From assembly GCA_008123405.1 (NCBI GenBank), contig VSSA01000015.1, positions 37,788 through 101,787 of the forward strand: a DNA stretch of 64,000 nt, read 5' to 3'. Of this stretch, positions 19,021 to 31,600 are shown one piece after another (the stretch's first letter is position 1; the number at the start of each line of letters is the position of its first letter). Below the pieces are notes generated by a model, which was given only the letters and a program-made list of their open reading frames with translations, had not been told where the DNA came from and made no database searches. Both the position numbers and the translations under genes were made by a program. The stretch is from Nocardioides sp. BGMRC 2183 (lineage in GTDB: Bacteria > Actinomycetota > Actinomycetes > Propionibacteriales > Nocardioidaceae).

Positions 19021-20352
19021 GTGCGGGAGTACCTGCTCGTCTTCCTGGTCGCGGCCGCGGTGACCTATCTCCTCACCGTGGTCGCCCGGGAGGTGGCGCT
19101 GCGCACGCATGCTGTCGCGAAGGTCCGCGACCGCGACGTGCACGCCGAGCCGATCCCCTACCTGGGCGGATTGGCGATGATGGGCGGCCTGGCGGCGGCG
19201 TACCTGGTCGCGCGTGAGCTCCCGTTCCTCTCCCGGAGCAATCCCTTCGTCTTCGAGGATGCGCGGTCGGTGCTGATCGCCGGCGCGATGGTCTGCACGG
19301 TCGGCGTGATCGACGACATCTTCGACTTGGACGCCCTGACCAAGTTCGGCGGCCAGGTCCTTGCGGTGGGCTATCTGGTCTACTCCGGCATCCAGTTCAG
19401 CTGGTTCTTCCAGTCCGACGGCTCGCAGTTCTCCTTGGACTCCGCCCAGGGTGCCCTGCTGACCGCACTGATCGTGCTGACCACCGTGAACGCGGTGAAC
19501 TTCATCGACGGTCTGGACGGTCTGGCGGCCGGCGTGATCGGGATCAGCGCGATGGCGTTCTTCGTGTTCAGCTATTCACTCCTGGTGCTCAACGAGGTCA
19601 GCCTCGCCGCGACGGGAGCGGTCCTCTCGGCCGCACTGGCGGGTGCCTGCATCGGCTTCCTCGGCCACAACTTCCATCCGGCGCGGATCTTCATGGGCGA
19701 CAGCGGCTCGATGCTGATCGGGCTGGTGCTCTCCTCCACCGCGATCACGGTCACCACCCAGTTCGGTCCGGGCGTGCTCACCAGCGGCGCGGACGGCGTG
19801 CGCGCCAACCTGCTGCCCATGCTGCTCCCGGTCGCGCTGCCGATCCTGATCCTGATCGTTCCGTTGGTGGACCTGGTCCTCGCCGTGGTACGTCGTACCC
19901 GCGCCGGACGCTCCCCGTTCGCGCCGGACAAGCAGCACCTGCATCACCGTCTGCTCGAGATCGGGCACTCACATCGGCGTGCGGTGGTGATCATGTGGCT
20001 GTGGGCCGGTCTCATCGCGTTCGGCACCGTGCTGGCCAGCCTGTTCACCGGACCGGGGCTCTGGGTGGGCCTGGCCGTCGCCACGGCGGTGACTGTCGCA
20101 CTCACGTTCCTGCTGCCCGGGGTGCACCCGCCATTGGAGGAGCAGGGCGATGTGCCCGCGACCGAGCTGCCGCCCGACGCGCACGGAACACTGCCCCAGA
20201 CCTCACCCGAAACGTCGGCGGACCAGGTCGCGATGACGGTGCGCGCAGGCGTGGAGATGCCCCCGATGAGGCCCCCCAGTGCTGCTAGTGATAACTTTCA
20301 CGAACTCCCGCAAGGGCTGATCGAGACCCCGAAAGAACGGCCGCCGACATGA
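19021..20352 (+). CDS. wecA: Undecaprenyl-phosphate N-acetylglucosaminyl-1-phosphate transferase (MraY/WecA family)
   Basis: This integral membrane enzyme links a sugar-1-phosphate to the polyprenyl carrier for cell-wall glycopolymers. The 443-residue protein has about ten to eleven membrane segments. Family motifs are VIDDIFDLDALTKFGGQ, NAVNFIDGLDGLAAG, HPARIFMGDSGSMLIG and DKQHLHHRLLEIGHSHRR (the HxHH motif). A hydrophilic tail of about 80 residues follows the last membrane segment. The GTG start is six bases after tsaC; the 3' end overlaps the next gene by ATGA. In mycobacteria the WecA gene stands at the same place, right before the ATP synthase genes. Confidence 0.93.
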   Translation: MREYLLVFLVAAAVTYLLTVVAREVALRTHAVAKVRDRDVHAEPIPYLGGLAMMGGLAAAYLVARELPFLSRSNPFVFEDARSVLIAGAMVCTVGVIDDIFDLDALTKFGGQVLAVGYLVYSGIQFSWFFQSDGSQFSLDSAQGALLTALIVLTTVNAVNFIDGLDGLAAGVIGISAMAFFVFSYSLLVLNEVSLAATGAVLSAALAGACIGFLGHNFHPARIFMGDSGSMLIGLVLSSTAITVTTQFGPGVLTSGADGVRANLLPMLLPVALPILILIVPLVDLVLAVVRRTRAGRSPFAPDKQHLHHRLLEIGHSHRRAVVIMWLWAGLIAFGTVLASLFTGPGLWVGLAVATAVTVALTFLLPGVHPPLEEQGDVPATELPPDAHGTLPQTSPETSADQVAMTVRAGVEMPPMRPPSAASDNFHELPQGLIETPKERPPT

Positions 20353-20792
20353 CGACCGAGACCAGCCGAGGCACTACCGGCACCGCCGGCCTGGTGTACG
20401 GGGCCGCCGCGGGCGGTGGTGCGGGTCTCGCCGTGGTGGTGGCTGGACTGGCCTTCGGTGGATCGGCCGGCGCCGGGGGTGCCCTGGTCGGCACTGTGCT
20501 GGTGGTGGGGGTCCTGGCCTTCGGCGCCTTCTCGGTGAACCTGATTGCCGGCGTGATGCCGGCGGTGTCGTTCATCGTCGCGCTGGTCACCTACGCCGCC
20601 CAGTCCGTGACCGGTCTGGTGGTGTTGGTGGCGCTGCACCGCAGCGGACTGCTCGACGACGGGACCCTCTCCCGGGGATGGCTCGCCGCTGCCGTGGTGA
20701 CCTCCGCTATGGCCTGGTCCGCCGGTCAGATCGTGGCCCTCAAGCGGGTCCGGATCCCGATCTACACGCTTCCTGGGGCGGGTGCGCGCTGA
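20349..20792 (+). CDS. ATP synthase-associated membrane protein (AtpI/UncI-like)
   Basis: The 147-residue protein has four predicted membrane helices, glycine-rich in the first half (AGGGAGLAVVVAGLAFGG), and a short basic tail. I assign it by position: it overlaps wecA (ATGA) and sits two genes before atpB, where AtpI-type proteins lie. AtpI-type proteins assist c-ring assembly or Mg transport, and its size and topology fit. Sequence motifs alone do not prove the family. Confidence 0.7.
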   Translation: MTTETSRGTTGTAGLVYGAAAGGGAGLAVVVAGLAFGGSAGAGGALVGTVLVVGVLAFGAFSVNLIAGVMPAVSFIVALVTYAAQSVTGLVVLVALHRSGLLDDGTLSRGWLAAAVVTSAMAWSAGQIVALKRVRIPIYTLPGAGAR

Positions 20793-20822
20793 ATGGGCTC
20801 GCCTGCTATTGTCCCGACCGCG

Positions 20823-21083
20823 ATGGCTCAGCCGAACCACCCGTCGAGCGAACCCGAGTCCTCCCCGCAGGGGGACCCCTGGCACGCGTTCGGCTACCTC
20901 CTCTCCGGGGTGCTTTTCTACGGGGGGATCGGCTGGGTCCTCGACGCATGGCTGGGCACCCCTTACCTGGTCGTCGTCGGCATCCTGATCGGTGCGGGCC
21001 TGGGGATCTACATGACATTCGCTCGGTTCGGTGGCCTCACCGCCGGCACGACAGATGAGCAGCTAAGGCAGGAGAAAGAGTGA
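20823..21083 (+). CDS. AtpZ/AtpI-family small membrane protein
   Basis: The protein has 86 residues from the ATG at 20823 (MAQPNHPSSEPESSPQGDPW). It has two membrane helices (FGYLLSGVLFYGGIGWVLDAW and VVVGILIGAGLGIYMTFARF), the hallmark of AtpZ-type proteins encoded at the head of ATP synthase operons. An in-frame ATG at 20793, touching the previous stop codon, would add ten residues. A -10-like TATTGT (20807-20812) between the two starts supports the later one and may be an internal promoter for the atp genes. The stop overlaps the atpB GTG. Confidence 0.8.
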   Translation: MAQPNHPSSEPESSPQGDPWHAFGYLLSGVLFYGGIGWVLDAWLGTPYLVVVGILIGAGLGIYMTFARFGGLTAGTTDEQLRQEKE

Positions 21084-21895
21084 GCCTCACCGCTTCGATC
21101 GCGGCATCGGCCGTGACCGCCGCCGACGACTCGGGCTTTCACGCCCCGGGGCCGGGCAGCTTCGAGCTGCCCGCCGTCTTCGAGGTAGCAGGGTTCGGCG
21201 TCACCAAGCCGATGCTCCTGCTGGTGCTCTCGGCCGTGGTCGTGATCTGGTTCGGGATCGCCTCCTCGCGCAGCACCAGCCTGGTGCCCGGCCGGCTGCA
21301 GTACGTCGGCGAGTCGTCCTACGGCTTCATCCGCAACTCCATCGGCCGCGACAACATCGGCAGCGAGCACTTCGTCAAGTTCGTGCCGTATCTGTTCACG
21401 TTGTTCGCGTTCATCCTGGTGAACAACTACTTCGGCCTGATCCCCTTCGTCCAGTACCCGACGATGTCGCGGATCGGCTTCGTCGCCCCGCTGGCGATCA
21501 TCTCCTGGCTGGTCTTCATCGGCAGCGGCATCTGGAAGCACGGCCCGCTCGGCTACCTCAAGCACGCGACCATGCCCTCGGGCATCAAGGGTCCGATCCT
21601 CATCGTGCTGGTGCCGCTGGAGTTCTTCTCCAACATCGTGGTCCGGCCGTTCACGCTCTCCCTGCGTCTGTTCGGCAACATGTTCGCCGGCCACCTCCTG
21701 CTCATCCTGTTCGCCACCGGTGGTGCTGCGCTGATCGTCAGCGGCAACATCTTCTACGGCGGCGTCGGGGTGCTGGCCTTCGTGATGGGCATCGGCATCA
21801 GCTTCCTCGAGATGCTGGTGATGTTCCTCCAGGCCTATGTGTTCACGCTGCTCTCGGCGATGTACATCGGTGAGGCGCTCGCGGACGAGCACTGA
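21080..21895 (+). CDS. atpB: F1Fo ATP synthase subunit a
   Basis: Subunit a forms the proton half-channels next to the c-ring. The 271-residue membrane protein carries the essential arginine in [17 protein letters not shown] (Arg196) and has five to six helices, ending with [19 protein letters not shown]. The GTG start overlaps the previous gene (GTGA) and has AGGAGAAAG upstream. Its position before atpE fits the a-c-b-delta-alpha-gamma-beta-epsilon order. Confidence 0.97.
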   Translation: MSLTASIAASAVTAADDSGFHAPGPGSFELPAVFEVAGFGVTKPMLLLVLSAVVVIWFGIASSRSTSLVPGRLQYVGESSYGFIRNSIGRDNIGSEHFVKFVPYLFTLFAFILVNNYFGLIPFVQYPTMSRIGFVAPLAIISWLVFIGSGIWKHGPLGYLKHATMPSGIKGPILIVLVPLEFFSNIVVRPFTLSLRLFGNMFAGHLLLILFATGGAALIVSGNIFYGGVGVLAFVMGIGISFLEMLVMFLQAYVFTLLSAMYIGEALADEH

Positions 21896-22028
21896 GCAGG
21901 ACCCGGGCCCCGGCCCGGGGGTGCCCGTCGGGGACGAGCACCGCACAGACCACAACACCAATAGGCACAACAAGAGTTTCGCCAACACGCGGCGCCGGAG
22001 GACGGCGCCGCCGACGAAAGGAAAAGCC

Positions 22029-22238
22029 GTGGAAGGCTCCGCAAACTTGATCGGCCTCGGCCTCGCTGCGATCGGACCGGGTGTCGGTATCGGTCTGATC
22101 TTCGCCGCGTTCATCAGCGGTGTGGCCCGCCAGCCGGAGGCCCAGAGCCGCCTGCAGTCGATCGCCATCCTGGGATTCGTTCTCGCCGAGGCCCTCTACA
22201 TCATCACCTTGGCGCTGGCGTTCGTCCTGCCACTCTGA
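22029..22238 (+). CDS. atpE: F1Fo ATP synthase subunit c
   Basis: The c-ring subunit has 69 residues from the GTG at 22029 (AAAGGAAAA upstream). Two helices are joined by the polar loop ARQPE. The first helix has the glycine-rich [14 protein letters not shown] packing motif, and the second has the ion-carrying acid Glu54 in [13 protein letters not shown] see no clear Na+ ligand set, so proton coupling is likely. The 133-bp gap before it contains a small GC hairpin (21902-21919), which could tune the high c-subunit stoichiometry; that is speculation. Confidence 0.97.
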   Translation: MEGSANLIGLGLAAIGPGVGIGLIFAAFISGVARQPEAQSRLQSIAILGFVLAEALYIITLALAFVLPL

Positions 22239-22252
22239 CCTTCGTCCCCTGA

Positions 22253-22824
<572 letters not shown>

Positions 22825-22825
<1 letters not shown>

Positions 22826-23625
22826 TGTCGTTCCGGGGTGCCTCCGCCGACGCCGCGGCCGACCTGACCGAGAAGCTCGGACAGGTCGCCGGGGCCGACG
22901 CCGACGCCGTCGGCCGCGACCTCTACGCGTTGGCCCAGAGCCTGCGCGCGGAGGGAGCGGTCCGACGGTTCGTCACCGACCAGTCCACTCCCGCGCAGGC
23001 CCGCCAGGGTCTGGTCACCGAGGTCTTCGGGCCGAAGGTGGGCCAGGTCGCCGGTGACCTGCTGGTGGCCGCCGTCGGCCAGCGGTGGACTCGGACCCGC
23101 GACCTCGCCGACGCATTGGAGCACCTCAGCGTCGTGGCACTGGTCCGGTCCGCCTCCGACGCGGATCGTCTGGTCGACGAGCTCTTCGCGGTGCGGGGCG
23201 CGGTGAACAACCACCCCGAGCTGCGCAACGCGCTGTCCGACCCGGCACGCTCGGCTGCCGACAAGGAGGGTCTGCTCGACGACCTGCTCGGCACCAAGGC
23301 GCTCCCGGCGACGGTGGCCCTCGCCAAGCAGGCCCTCGGTGGCAGCTACCGCACCGTGGTGGCCGCCCTCGAGGACTACGAGAAGATCGCCGCCGAGGTG
23401 CAGGGGGAGCGGGTCGCGACGGTGACCGTCGCCCGCGCGCTCTCCGAGGCCGACGAGCAGCGGCTGGCCGGGGCGTTGTCCCGCCAGTACGGCCGTCCGG
23501 TCCATCTCAATGTCGTGGTCGACCCCGCCGTGATCGGCGGACTGCGGGTCGAGATCGGCGACGACGTCATCGATGGCACCGTGCTGAGCCGCCTCGACGA
23601 CGCCCGCCGCAAGATCGCGGGCTGA
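22825..23625 (+). CDS. atpH: F1Fo ATP synthase subunit delta
   Basis: Delta links the peripheral stalk to the top of F1. The 266-residue protein is longer than the roughly 180 residues of the E. coli subunit, as usual in actinobacteria. The C-terminal OSCP-type signature is present ([20 protein letters not shown], then [20 protein letters not shown]). TGATG overlap couples it to atpF. It is not the b-delta fusion of mycobacteria, since a full separate atpF is present. Confidence 0.95.
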
Positions 23626-23678
23626 CCCCGCACCCCCTGAGACTTCAAGACGTCAAGAACAAGAGAGAAGGCACTGAG

Positions 23679-25316
23679 ATGACGGAACTCTCCATCCGTC
23701 CCGACGAGATTCGCGACGCGCTCGCCAAGTACGTCGCGGACTACCAGCCCGGAGCTGCCTCCAAGGAGGAGGTCGGCACCGTTGCGGCCGCCGCGGACGG
23801 CATCGCCCGCGTCAGCGGACTGCCCTCGGCCATGGCCAACGAGCTCCTGGAGTTCGAGGACGGCACGCTCGGCCTCGCGCTGAACCTCGAGGACCGTGAG
23901 ATCGGTGTCGTCATCCTCGGTGACTTCGACAAGATCGAAGAGGGCCAGACCGTTCGTCGTACCGGCGAGATCCTCTCGGTGCCGGTCGGCGACGGCTACC
24001 TCGGTCGCGTCGTGGACCCGCTCGGCAAGCCGATCGACGGCCTCGGTGACGTCGAGACGACCGCCCGTCGCGCGCTGGAGCTGCAGGCTCCGGGCGTGAT
24101 GATGCGCAAGTCGGTGCACGAGCCGCTCGCCACCGGCATCAAGGCGATCGACGCGATGACGCCGATCGGCCGTGGCCAGCGCCAGCTGATCATCGGCGAC
24201 CGCGCCACCGGCAAGACCACGGTCGCGATCGACACGATCATCAACCAGAAGCAGAACTGGGAGTCGGGCGACCCGTCCAAGCAGGTCCGCTGCATCTACG
24301 TCGCGGTCGGTCAGAAGGGTTCGACCATCGCCTCGGTGCGCGGTGCCCTCGAGGAGGCCGGCGCCCTGGAGTACACCACCATCGTGGCCGCTCCTGCCTC
24401 TGACAGCGCGGGCTTCAAGTACCTCGCGCCCTACACCGGCTCGGCCATCGGTCAGCAGTGGATGTACGACGGTAAGCACGTCCTCATCGTCTTCGACGAC
24501 CTGACCAAGCAGGCCGAGGCCTACCGTGCGGTGTCGCTGCTGCTGCGTCGCCCGCCGGGCCGCGAGGCATACCCGGGTGACGTCTTCTACCTGCACTCGC
24601 GTCTGCTGGAGCGTTGCGCGAAGCTCTCTGACGACCTCGGCGCGGGCTCGATGACCGGCCTGCCGATCATCGAGACGAAGGCCAACGACGTCTCGGCGTT
24701 CATCCCGACCAACGTCATCTCGATCACCGACGGCCAGATCTTCTTGCAGTCGGACCTGTTCGCGGCCAACCAGCGTCCGGCGATCGACGTCGGTGTCTCG
24801 GTCTCCCGCGTGGGTGGTGCCGCGATGACGAAGGCGATGAAGGCGGTGACCGGCTCGCTCAAGGTCGACCTCGCGCAGTACCGCGCGATGGAGGCGTTCG
24901 CGATGTTCGCCTCCGACCTCGATGCCGCCTCGAAGCAGCAGCTGGCCCGCGGGCAGCGGCTGATGGCGCTGCTCAAGCAGCCGGCGTACTCGCCGTACCC
25001 GCTGGAGGAGATGACCGTCTCGCTGTGGCTCGGCACCAGCGGCCGGCTCGACGCCGTGCCGACCGGTGACGTGCTGCGGTTCGAGGGCGAGTTCCTCGAC
25101 TACCTGCGGCGCTCGCACGAGGGGCTGCTCTCCGCGATCCGCGAGACGCAGAAGTTCGAGGACGAGGCCGGCCTGGAGGCCGCCTACGACTCGTTCCTCG
25201 ACCAGTTCGAGACCTCCGAGGGCGACTCGATCAAGGTCGGCCACGAGGCAGAGGCCGAGGCACTCGGCGATGACGAGCTCGAGCAGGAGCAGATCGTCAA
25301 GCAGAAGCGAGGCTGA
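23679..25316 (+). CDS. atpA: F1Fo ATP synthase subunit alpha
   Basis: This is the non-catalytic nucleotide-binding F1 subunit, 545 residues from the ATG at 23679 (GAGAGAAGG upstream). P-loop GDRATGKT is at residues 173-180. [20 protein letters not shown] is the alpha/beta family signature. The C-terminal tail is acidic ([17 protein letters not shown]), a short actinobacterial extension. Confidence 0.98.
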   Translation: MTELSIRPDEIRDALAKYVADYQPGAASKEEVGTVAAAADGIARVSGLPSAMANELLEFEDGTLGLALNLEDREIGVVILGDFDKIEEGQTVRRTGEILSVPVGDGYLGRVVDPLGKPIDGLGDVETTARRALELQAPGVMMRKSVHEPLATGIKAIDAMTPIGRGQRQLIIGDRATGKTTVAIDTIINQKQNWESGDPSKQVRCIYVAVGQKGSTIASVRGALEEAGALEYTTIVAAPASDSAGFKYLAPYTGSAIGQQWMYDGKHVLIVFDDLTKQAEAYRAVSLLLRRPPGREAYPGDVFYLHSRLLERCAKLSDDLGAGSMTGLPIIETKANDVSAFIPTNVISITDGQIFLQSDLFAANQRPAIDVGVSVSRVGGAAMTKAMKAVTGSLKVDLAQYRAMEAFAMFASDLDAASKQQLARGQRLMALLKQPAYSPYPLEEMTVSLWLGTSGRLDAVPTGDVLRFEGEFLDYLRRSHEGLLSAIRETQKFEDEAGLEAAYDSFLDQFETSEGDSIKVGHEAEAEALGDDELEQEQIVKQKRG

Positions 25317-25318
25317 CG

Positions 25319-26233
25319 ATGGCCGTATCGCTGCGTGAGTACCGCGCGCGGATCAAGTCGACGGAGTCGATGAAGAAGATCACGCGCGCCATGGAGCTCA
25401 TCGCTGCGTCCCGGATCATCAAGGCGCAGCAGCGGGCGGCGGCGGCAGCGCCGTACGCCCGAGAGCTCACCCGTGCGGTGTCGGCGGTGGCGACGTTCTC
25501 GAACGTCGACCACCCCCTGACCCGGGAGGAGGAGAACCCGAAGCGTGCCGCGGTGCTGATCATCACCAGCGACCGTGGCCTCGCGGGTGCCTACTCCTCC
25601 AGTGTGATCAAGGAGGCCGAGCGGCTCAGCGAGCGGCTGCGCGACGAGGGCAAGGAGATCGACTACTTCCTTGCCGGACGCAAGGCGGAGGCGTACTTCA
25701 AGTTCCGCTCGCGTGACTTCGTGGCCTCCTGGACCGGCTTCTCCGACCAGCCGACCTATGACAAGGCGGCCGAGATCGGCGAGGCGCTGATCAGCGCGTT
25801 CCTCAAGGAGCAGGGTGAGGAGGGCGACGTCGACGAGGTGCACGTCGTCTACACCCGGTTCCGTTCGATGCTCACCCAGGAGCCGACCGCTGTGCGGTTG
25901 CTGCCGCTGGAGGTCGTCGAGGGCGAGGAGACGCCGGACGAGGGAGAGCTGCTTCCGCTCTACGAGTTCGAGCCCTCCGCGGAGCAGGTGCTCGACGGCC
26001 TGCTCCCGCAGTACGTCCAGAGTCGGATCTTCTTCTGCCTGCTGCAGGCGGCGGCCTCGGAGCTCGCCGCCCGTCAGAAGGCGATGAAGTCCGCGACGGA
26101 CAACGCCGAGGAGCTCATCAAGAAGTTCACCCGGATCGCCAACCAGGCTCGCCAGGCTGGCATCACCCAGGAGATCAGCGAGATCGTCGGCGGCGTGAAC
26201 GCACTCGCCGATGCCCAGGCCGCGGCCGACTGA
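25319..26233 (+). CDS. atpG: F1Fo ATP synthase subunit gamma
   Basis: This is the rotor shaft subunit, 304 residues. The N-terminal helix [30 protein letters not shown] (family-defining SMKKITRAM) and the C-terminal helix ([20 protein letters not shown]) form the coiled coil. A short acidic insertion ([13 protein letters not shown], about residues 198-210) is typical of actinobacterial gamma subunits. It starts two bases after atpA. Confidence 0.97.
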   Translation: MAVSLREYRARIKSTESMKKITRAMELIAASRIIKAQQRAAAAAPYARELTRAVSAVATFSNVDHPLTREEENPKRAAVLIITSDRGLAGAYSSSVIKEAERLSERLRDEGKEIDYFLAGRKAEAYFKFRSRDFVASWTGFSDQPTYDKAAEIGEALISAFLKEQGEEGDVDEVHVVYTRFRSMLTQEPTAVRLLPLEVVEGEETPDEGELLPLYEFEPSAEQVLDGLLPQYVQSRIFFCLLQAAASELAARQKAMKSATDNAEELIKKFTRIANQARQAGITQEISEIVGGVNALADAQAAAD

Positions 26234-26265
26234 CGACCACCAACATTTCCAGCTCAACGGAGTAA

Positions 26266-27726
<1,461 letters not shown>

Positions 27727-27727
27727 C

Positions 27728-28135
27728 ATGGCCGCAGCAGACGTCGACAAGCTGCACGTCGAGCTCGTCGCAGCCGACCGGACCGTGTGGTCCGGCGAGG
27801 CGGCGATGGTGATCGCGCGCACCACCGAGGGTGACGTCGGTGTGCTGCGCGGCCACGCGCCGATGCTCTCGCTGCTCTCCCAGGCCGTGGTCGAGATCCA
27901 GGTGGCCGACACCGACGACGTGGTGATCGCCGCGGTGTCGGGTGGGTTCATCTCGGTCGCCAACGACCGCGTCTCGGTGCTGTCCGAGACCGTCGACCTG
28001 GGTGAGGACATCCACGTCGATGCGGTGCTGGCGGAGCTGGAGGAGGCCAAGCATCTGCTGGACTCCAACGACGAGGCCGAGCAGCGCGTGCGCCACGCCG
28101 AGGCACGGCTGCGCGCAGCGGAGCGAGTCTCCTAG
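27728..28135 (+). CDS. atpC: F1Fo ATP synthase subunit epsilon
   Basis: The 135-residue protein starts at ATG 27728, one base after the atpD stop. It has the N-terminal beta sandwich (LHVELVAADRTVWSGEA, VGVLRGHAPMLSLL) and the C-terminal helical hairpin (AVLAELEEAKHLLDSNDEAE) that can inhibit hydrolysis. It ends the structural genes of the complex. Confidence 0.96.
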   Translation: MAAADVDKLHVELVAADRTVWSGEAAMVIARTTEGDVGVLRGHAPMLSLLSQAVVEIQVADTDDVVIAAVSGGFISVANDRVSVLSETVDLGEDIHVDAVLAELEEAKHLLDSNDEAEQRVRHAEARLRAAERVS

Positions 28136-28148
28136 CGGGACACAACCA

Positions 28149-28607
28149 ATGCACTGGTGGGAGTGGCTCATCGACACTGCGGGTGTCGTGCTGCTCCTGG
28201 CTCTTGGATACGGCGCCGGGCTGATCGTCCGGCGCCGTTTCCTCGCCCGCGATGGTGGCACCTTCGAGATGAGCCACCGGATCCGTGTCGACCGGCCCGG
28301 ACGCGGGTGGGCACTGGGCCTGGGGCGTTACTCCGGCGAGCAGCTGGAGTGGTTCCGCGTGTTCAGCCTCTCGCCGCGTCCCAAGGCGCGCTGGGCACGC
28401 TCGGACCTGACCTTCGACCGACAGCGACCGGCCGAGGGGGACGAGTTGACCTCGCTCTTCCCCGATCACTTGGTGATCGTGTGCAAAGGCCCGGGCGGTC
28501 CGGTTGAGATGGCGATGAGTGGCTCGTCGCTGACCGGGTTCCAGGCGTGGCTCGAGGCACGCCCACCCGGCACGGACTGGAACAGGCGCCGGGGCACCAC
28601 CCACTGA
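28149..28607 (+). CDS. DUF2550 family membrane-anchored protein
   Basis: The 152-residue protein starts at ATG 28149, 13 bases after atpC. One N-terminal membrane helix (about residues 8-26) is followed by a cytoplasmic domain with HRIRVDRPGRGWALGLGRYS and ELEWF-like aromatic segments. Its size, topology and place directly after atpC match DUF2550 (Rv1312 in M. tuberculosis, from memory). Function is unknown; conservation of position suggests a link to ATP synthase. Confidence 0.82.
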   Translation: MHWWEWLIDTAGVVLLLALGYGAGLIVRRRFLARDGGTFEMSHRIRVDRPGRGWALGLGRYSGEQLEWFRVFSLSPRPKARWARSDLTFDRQRPAEGDELTSLFPDHLVIVCKGPGGPVEMAMSGSSLTGFQAWLEARPPGTDWNRRRGTTH

Positions 28608-28640
28608 GCTCCCGACAGCCCCTGCAGCAGTGGCCAGCCG

Positions 28641-31600
28641 TCAGTCGTCGAACAGGACCCGGATGTCGTCGGCACCGATGTTGCCGCTCATCGCGTCGTC
28701 GCCGTCGATGACCTGCGCGAAGAGCTCGGCCTTGCGTGCCTTGAGCTCCATCACCTTCTCCTCGATGGTGTCGGTGGCCACCATCCGGTACACGTGGACG
28801 CGTTCGGTCTGCCCGATGCGGTGGGCGCGATCCACGGCCTGCGCCTCGGCCGCCGGGTTCCACCAGGGGTCGAGCACGAAGACATAGTCGGCTTCGGTGA
28901 GCGTCAGGCCGACCCCGCCTGCCTTCAAGGAGATCAGGAACACCGGCTTGTCCCCGGTGCGGAACTCCTCGATCACGCGGCCCCGGTCCCGCGTGCTGCC
29001 GTCGAGATAGGCGGTGGGGATGCCGACGTCGGCAAGTCCCTCGCGCACCCGGCCGAGGAACGAGGTGAACTGGCTGAAGACCAGTGCCCGATGTCCCTCT
29101 TCGGTGAGCTCGGCAAGGTGCTCGAGGAGCACGTCGGTCTTCGCGGAGCCGATCCGCTCGTGCTCGGGATCGACCAGCGCTGGGTCGAGGGCGAGCAGGC
29201 GCAGTGTGGTGAGCGCCGAGAAGATCGCGACCCGGTTGCGGTCGAAGTCGTCGAGGAGGCCGAGGAGTCGCTGGCGCTCCTTGGCCAGGTAGGTGTCGTA
29301 GACGCGACGATGCTTGTCGGAGAGGTCCACCTCCAGCACCTGCTCCTGCTTGGGCGGCAGGTCGTCGGCGACGAGCTCCTTGGTGCGGCGCAGCAGGAAC
29401 GGCCGGATCCGCTGTCGAAAACGCGCGAGGACCGCTGTGTCCTTGTCCCGCTCGACCGGACGCACCACCAGCTGCTGGAAGTCGCGGGGCCGCGGGTAGA
29501 GACCGGGAACGCTGATCGACAGCAGGGCCCACAACTCCATCAGCCGGTTCTCGAACGGCGTGCCGGTCACCGCGAGGCGGAAGGGCGCGGTGACCGAGCG
29601 CACCGCCGCATACGTCTTCGACTGATGGTTCTTCACGTGCTGGGCCTCGTCGAGGACCAGACCGGACCACTCCTCGGCGGCATACTCCTCGCGTGCCAGC
29701 CGCAGCAGTGTGTAGGTGGTGACCACGATGTCGTGATCGTGCGCCAGCGCCCCGATGTCGTCGGTACGACGCCCTGCGACCGCCACGCGCAGCCCCGGCG
29801 CGTGGCGGCGGACCTCGGTGGCCCAGGCGGTGACCACGCTGGTCGGCGCCACCACCAGGAACGGCGCCCCCTGCGGGTCCTCGGCGCGGGCGTGCGTGAT
29901 CAGCGCGAGCACCTGCAGCGTCTTGCCAAGCCCCATGTCGTCGGCGAGCACACCGCCCAGGCCGTGCTGCCAGAGGAAGGCGAGCCACCAGAAGCCCTGC
30001 TCCTGGTAGCTGCGCAAGGGGGTGCTCAGATCGCGCGGGGAGGGACGGGGGATCTCGGTGAGGTCGCGCAGCGCCCGGGCTCTGCGGACCCACTCCGCGG
30101 CCTCGGCGTCGACCACGCCCGTCTCGGCCAGCTGCGCCCAGAGCCCGAGGTCGTGGCGGCCCACCGCGATCCGGTCGCCGTCGCGCTCGCGCAGCTCGCC
30201 TGCCGCGGTGACCACCTCGCGGAGTCGGTCGAACTCCGGACGGTCGGTGGTCAGGTAGAGCCCGCTCGGCAGGAGCAGGTGGTCCTCTTCGCGGGTGAGC
30301 GCGGCCAGCACGTCCGGCAGTGGGACCGCCTCGCCATCGACGGTGACCGCGACGGCGAGATCCAGCCAGTCGGTGGGTCCGTCCGCGTGATCCTCGTCGG
30401 GGACGACCAGGTCGAAGGTGATCTCCGGGTCACCGGTCGCCTCCCGGAAGTCGGGTCGTGCTTGCTCGCTGACCTCGACATCGGGCAGCGTCCGAAGATG
30501 GGGAAGGTCGTGCAGCCCGAAGGCGAGTGCGTCCCCGTCCACCAGCTCGGGGCTCTGCAGCAGCCGCCGGGGCACCGAGGCCCGGATCGGCGCCTCCGCT
30601 TCCGGATCGCGCAGCCCGCCCAGGTCGTCGGCGCTGCGCAGGTCGCAACGGCGCTCGGCGGTCCCGGCGCCGTAGCGCCACTGCCAGGTCAGCTCGGCGC
30701 GGGTGGCGGTGCGCCAGTGCACGGTCAACTCCAGCGTCGGGCGCAGCGGTTCCGGCACCTCCAGGGAGGAGTCCGGGGAGCGCACCGGCAGCAGGCGGAC
30801 CAGCCCGGGCAGCCGCTCGACGAGTTCGTCCAGATCGGCGGCCGGCACCGTCAGCGCAGCCCCCTCGAGCAGGTGGCGCGCGGCGGCGGGGAGCGGATTG
30901 CTCGTCTCGGCCAGGGTCAGGCTGCCGTCGCGGAGGAGCCCGACGACCCGCGCCGGATGACCGATGGGCAACACCTGCTCGCCGTGCCAGGTGCGCGCGC
31001 CGTCGTCGATGCCCACCAGCATCTCGTGGGCGGTCCCGCGGCTCGCGGCGGTCACCTCGAGGACCAGGTCGACCGGATCGCGCCGGAGATCGACCTCCCG
31101 CAAGGGCGGCACAGCGAGGAAGGCCACGCCGGCGTCGTACGCGTCGCGGAGCAGGCGGATCACCGCGGGGCCGAACTCTTCCAGGGCTGGTTGCTGGGTG
31201 CCGTAGCTGCCGACCCGATGCACCTGCAGCATCGCCTGCAGTGCACCCATCGCGGCGGCCTGCGCCGCGGGATGGGCCCCGGCAGCGGTGGTGTGGGCGA
31301 GATCGGACCATTCCGCTCCACCGCGCACCCATGGCTGTCGGTTGCCGGGCCGCAACGGGCGGAGCCGGATCGCCCGTCCTCCGGCGCGGTGGCTGCTCCG
31401 CCGTCGGTCCAAGCTGAACTCGAGCGCGAGCGGCACCTGCCGCTGGGCGTCCGCGGCCGAGCGCAGCTCCTCGGCCAGCCGACCCAGGCTCTGCTGCCAG
31501 CCACCGGCCTCGGCTCGGGCGCCGACGAAGCCGCGGCGCAGGTGCAGCGCGAGTGCGGCGCCGTGCTTGCACAGTGAGCGCACCGGACAGGTGCAGACCG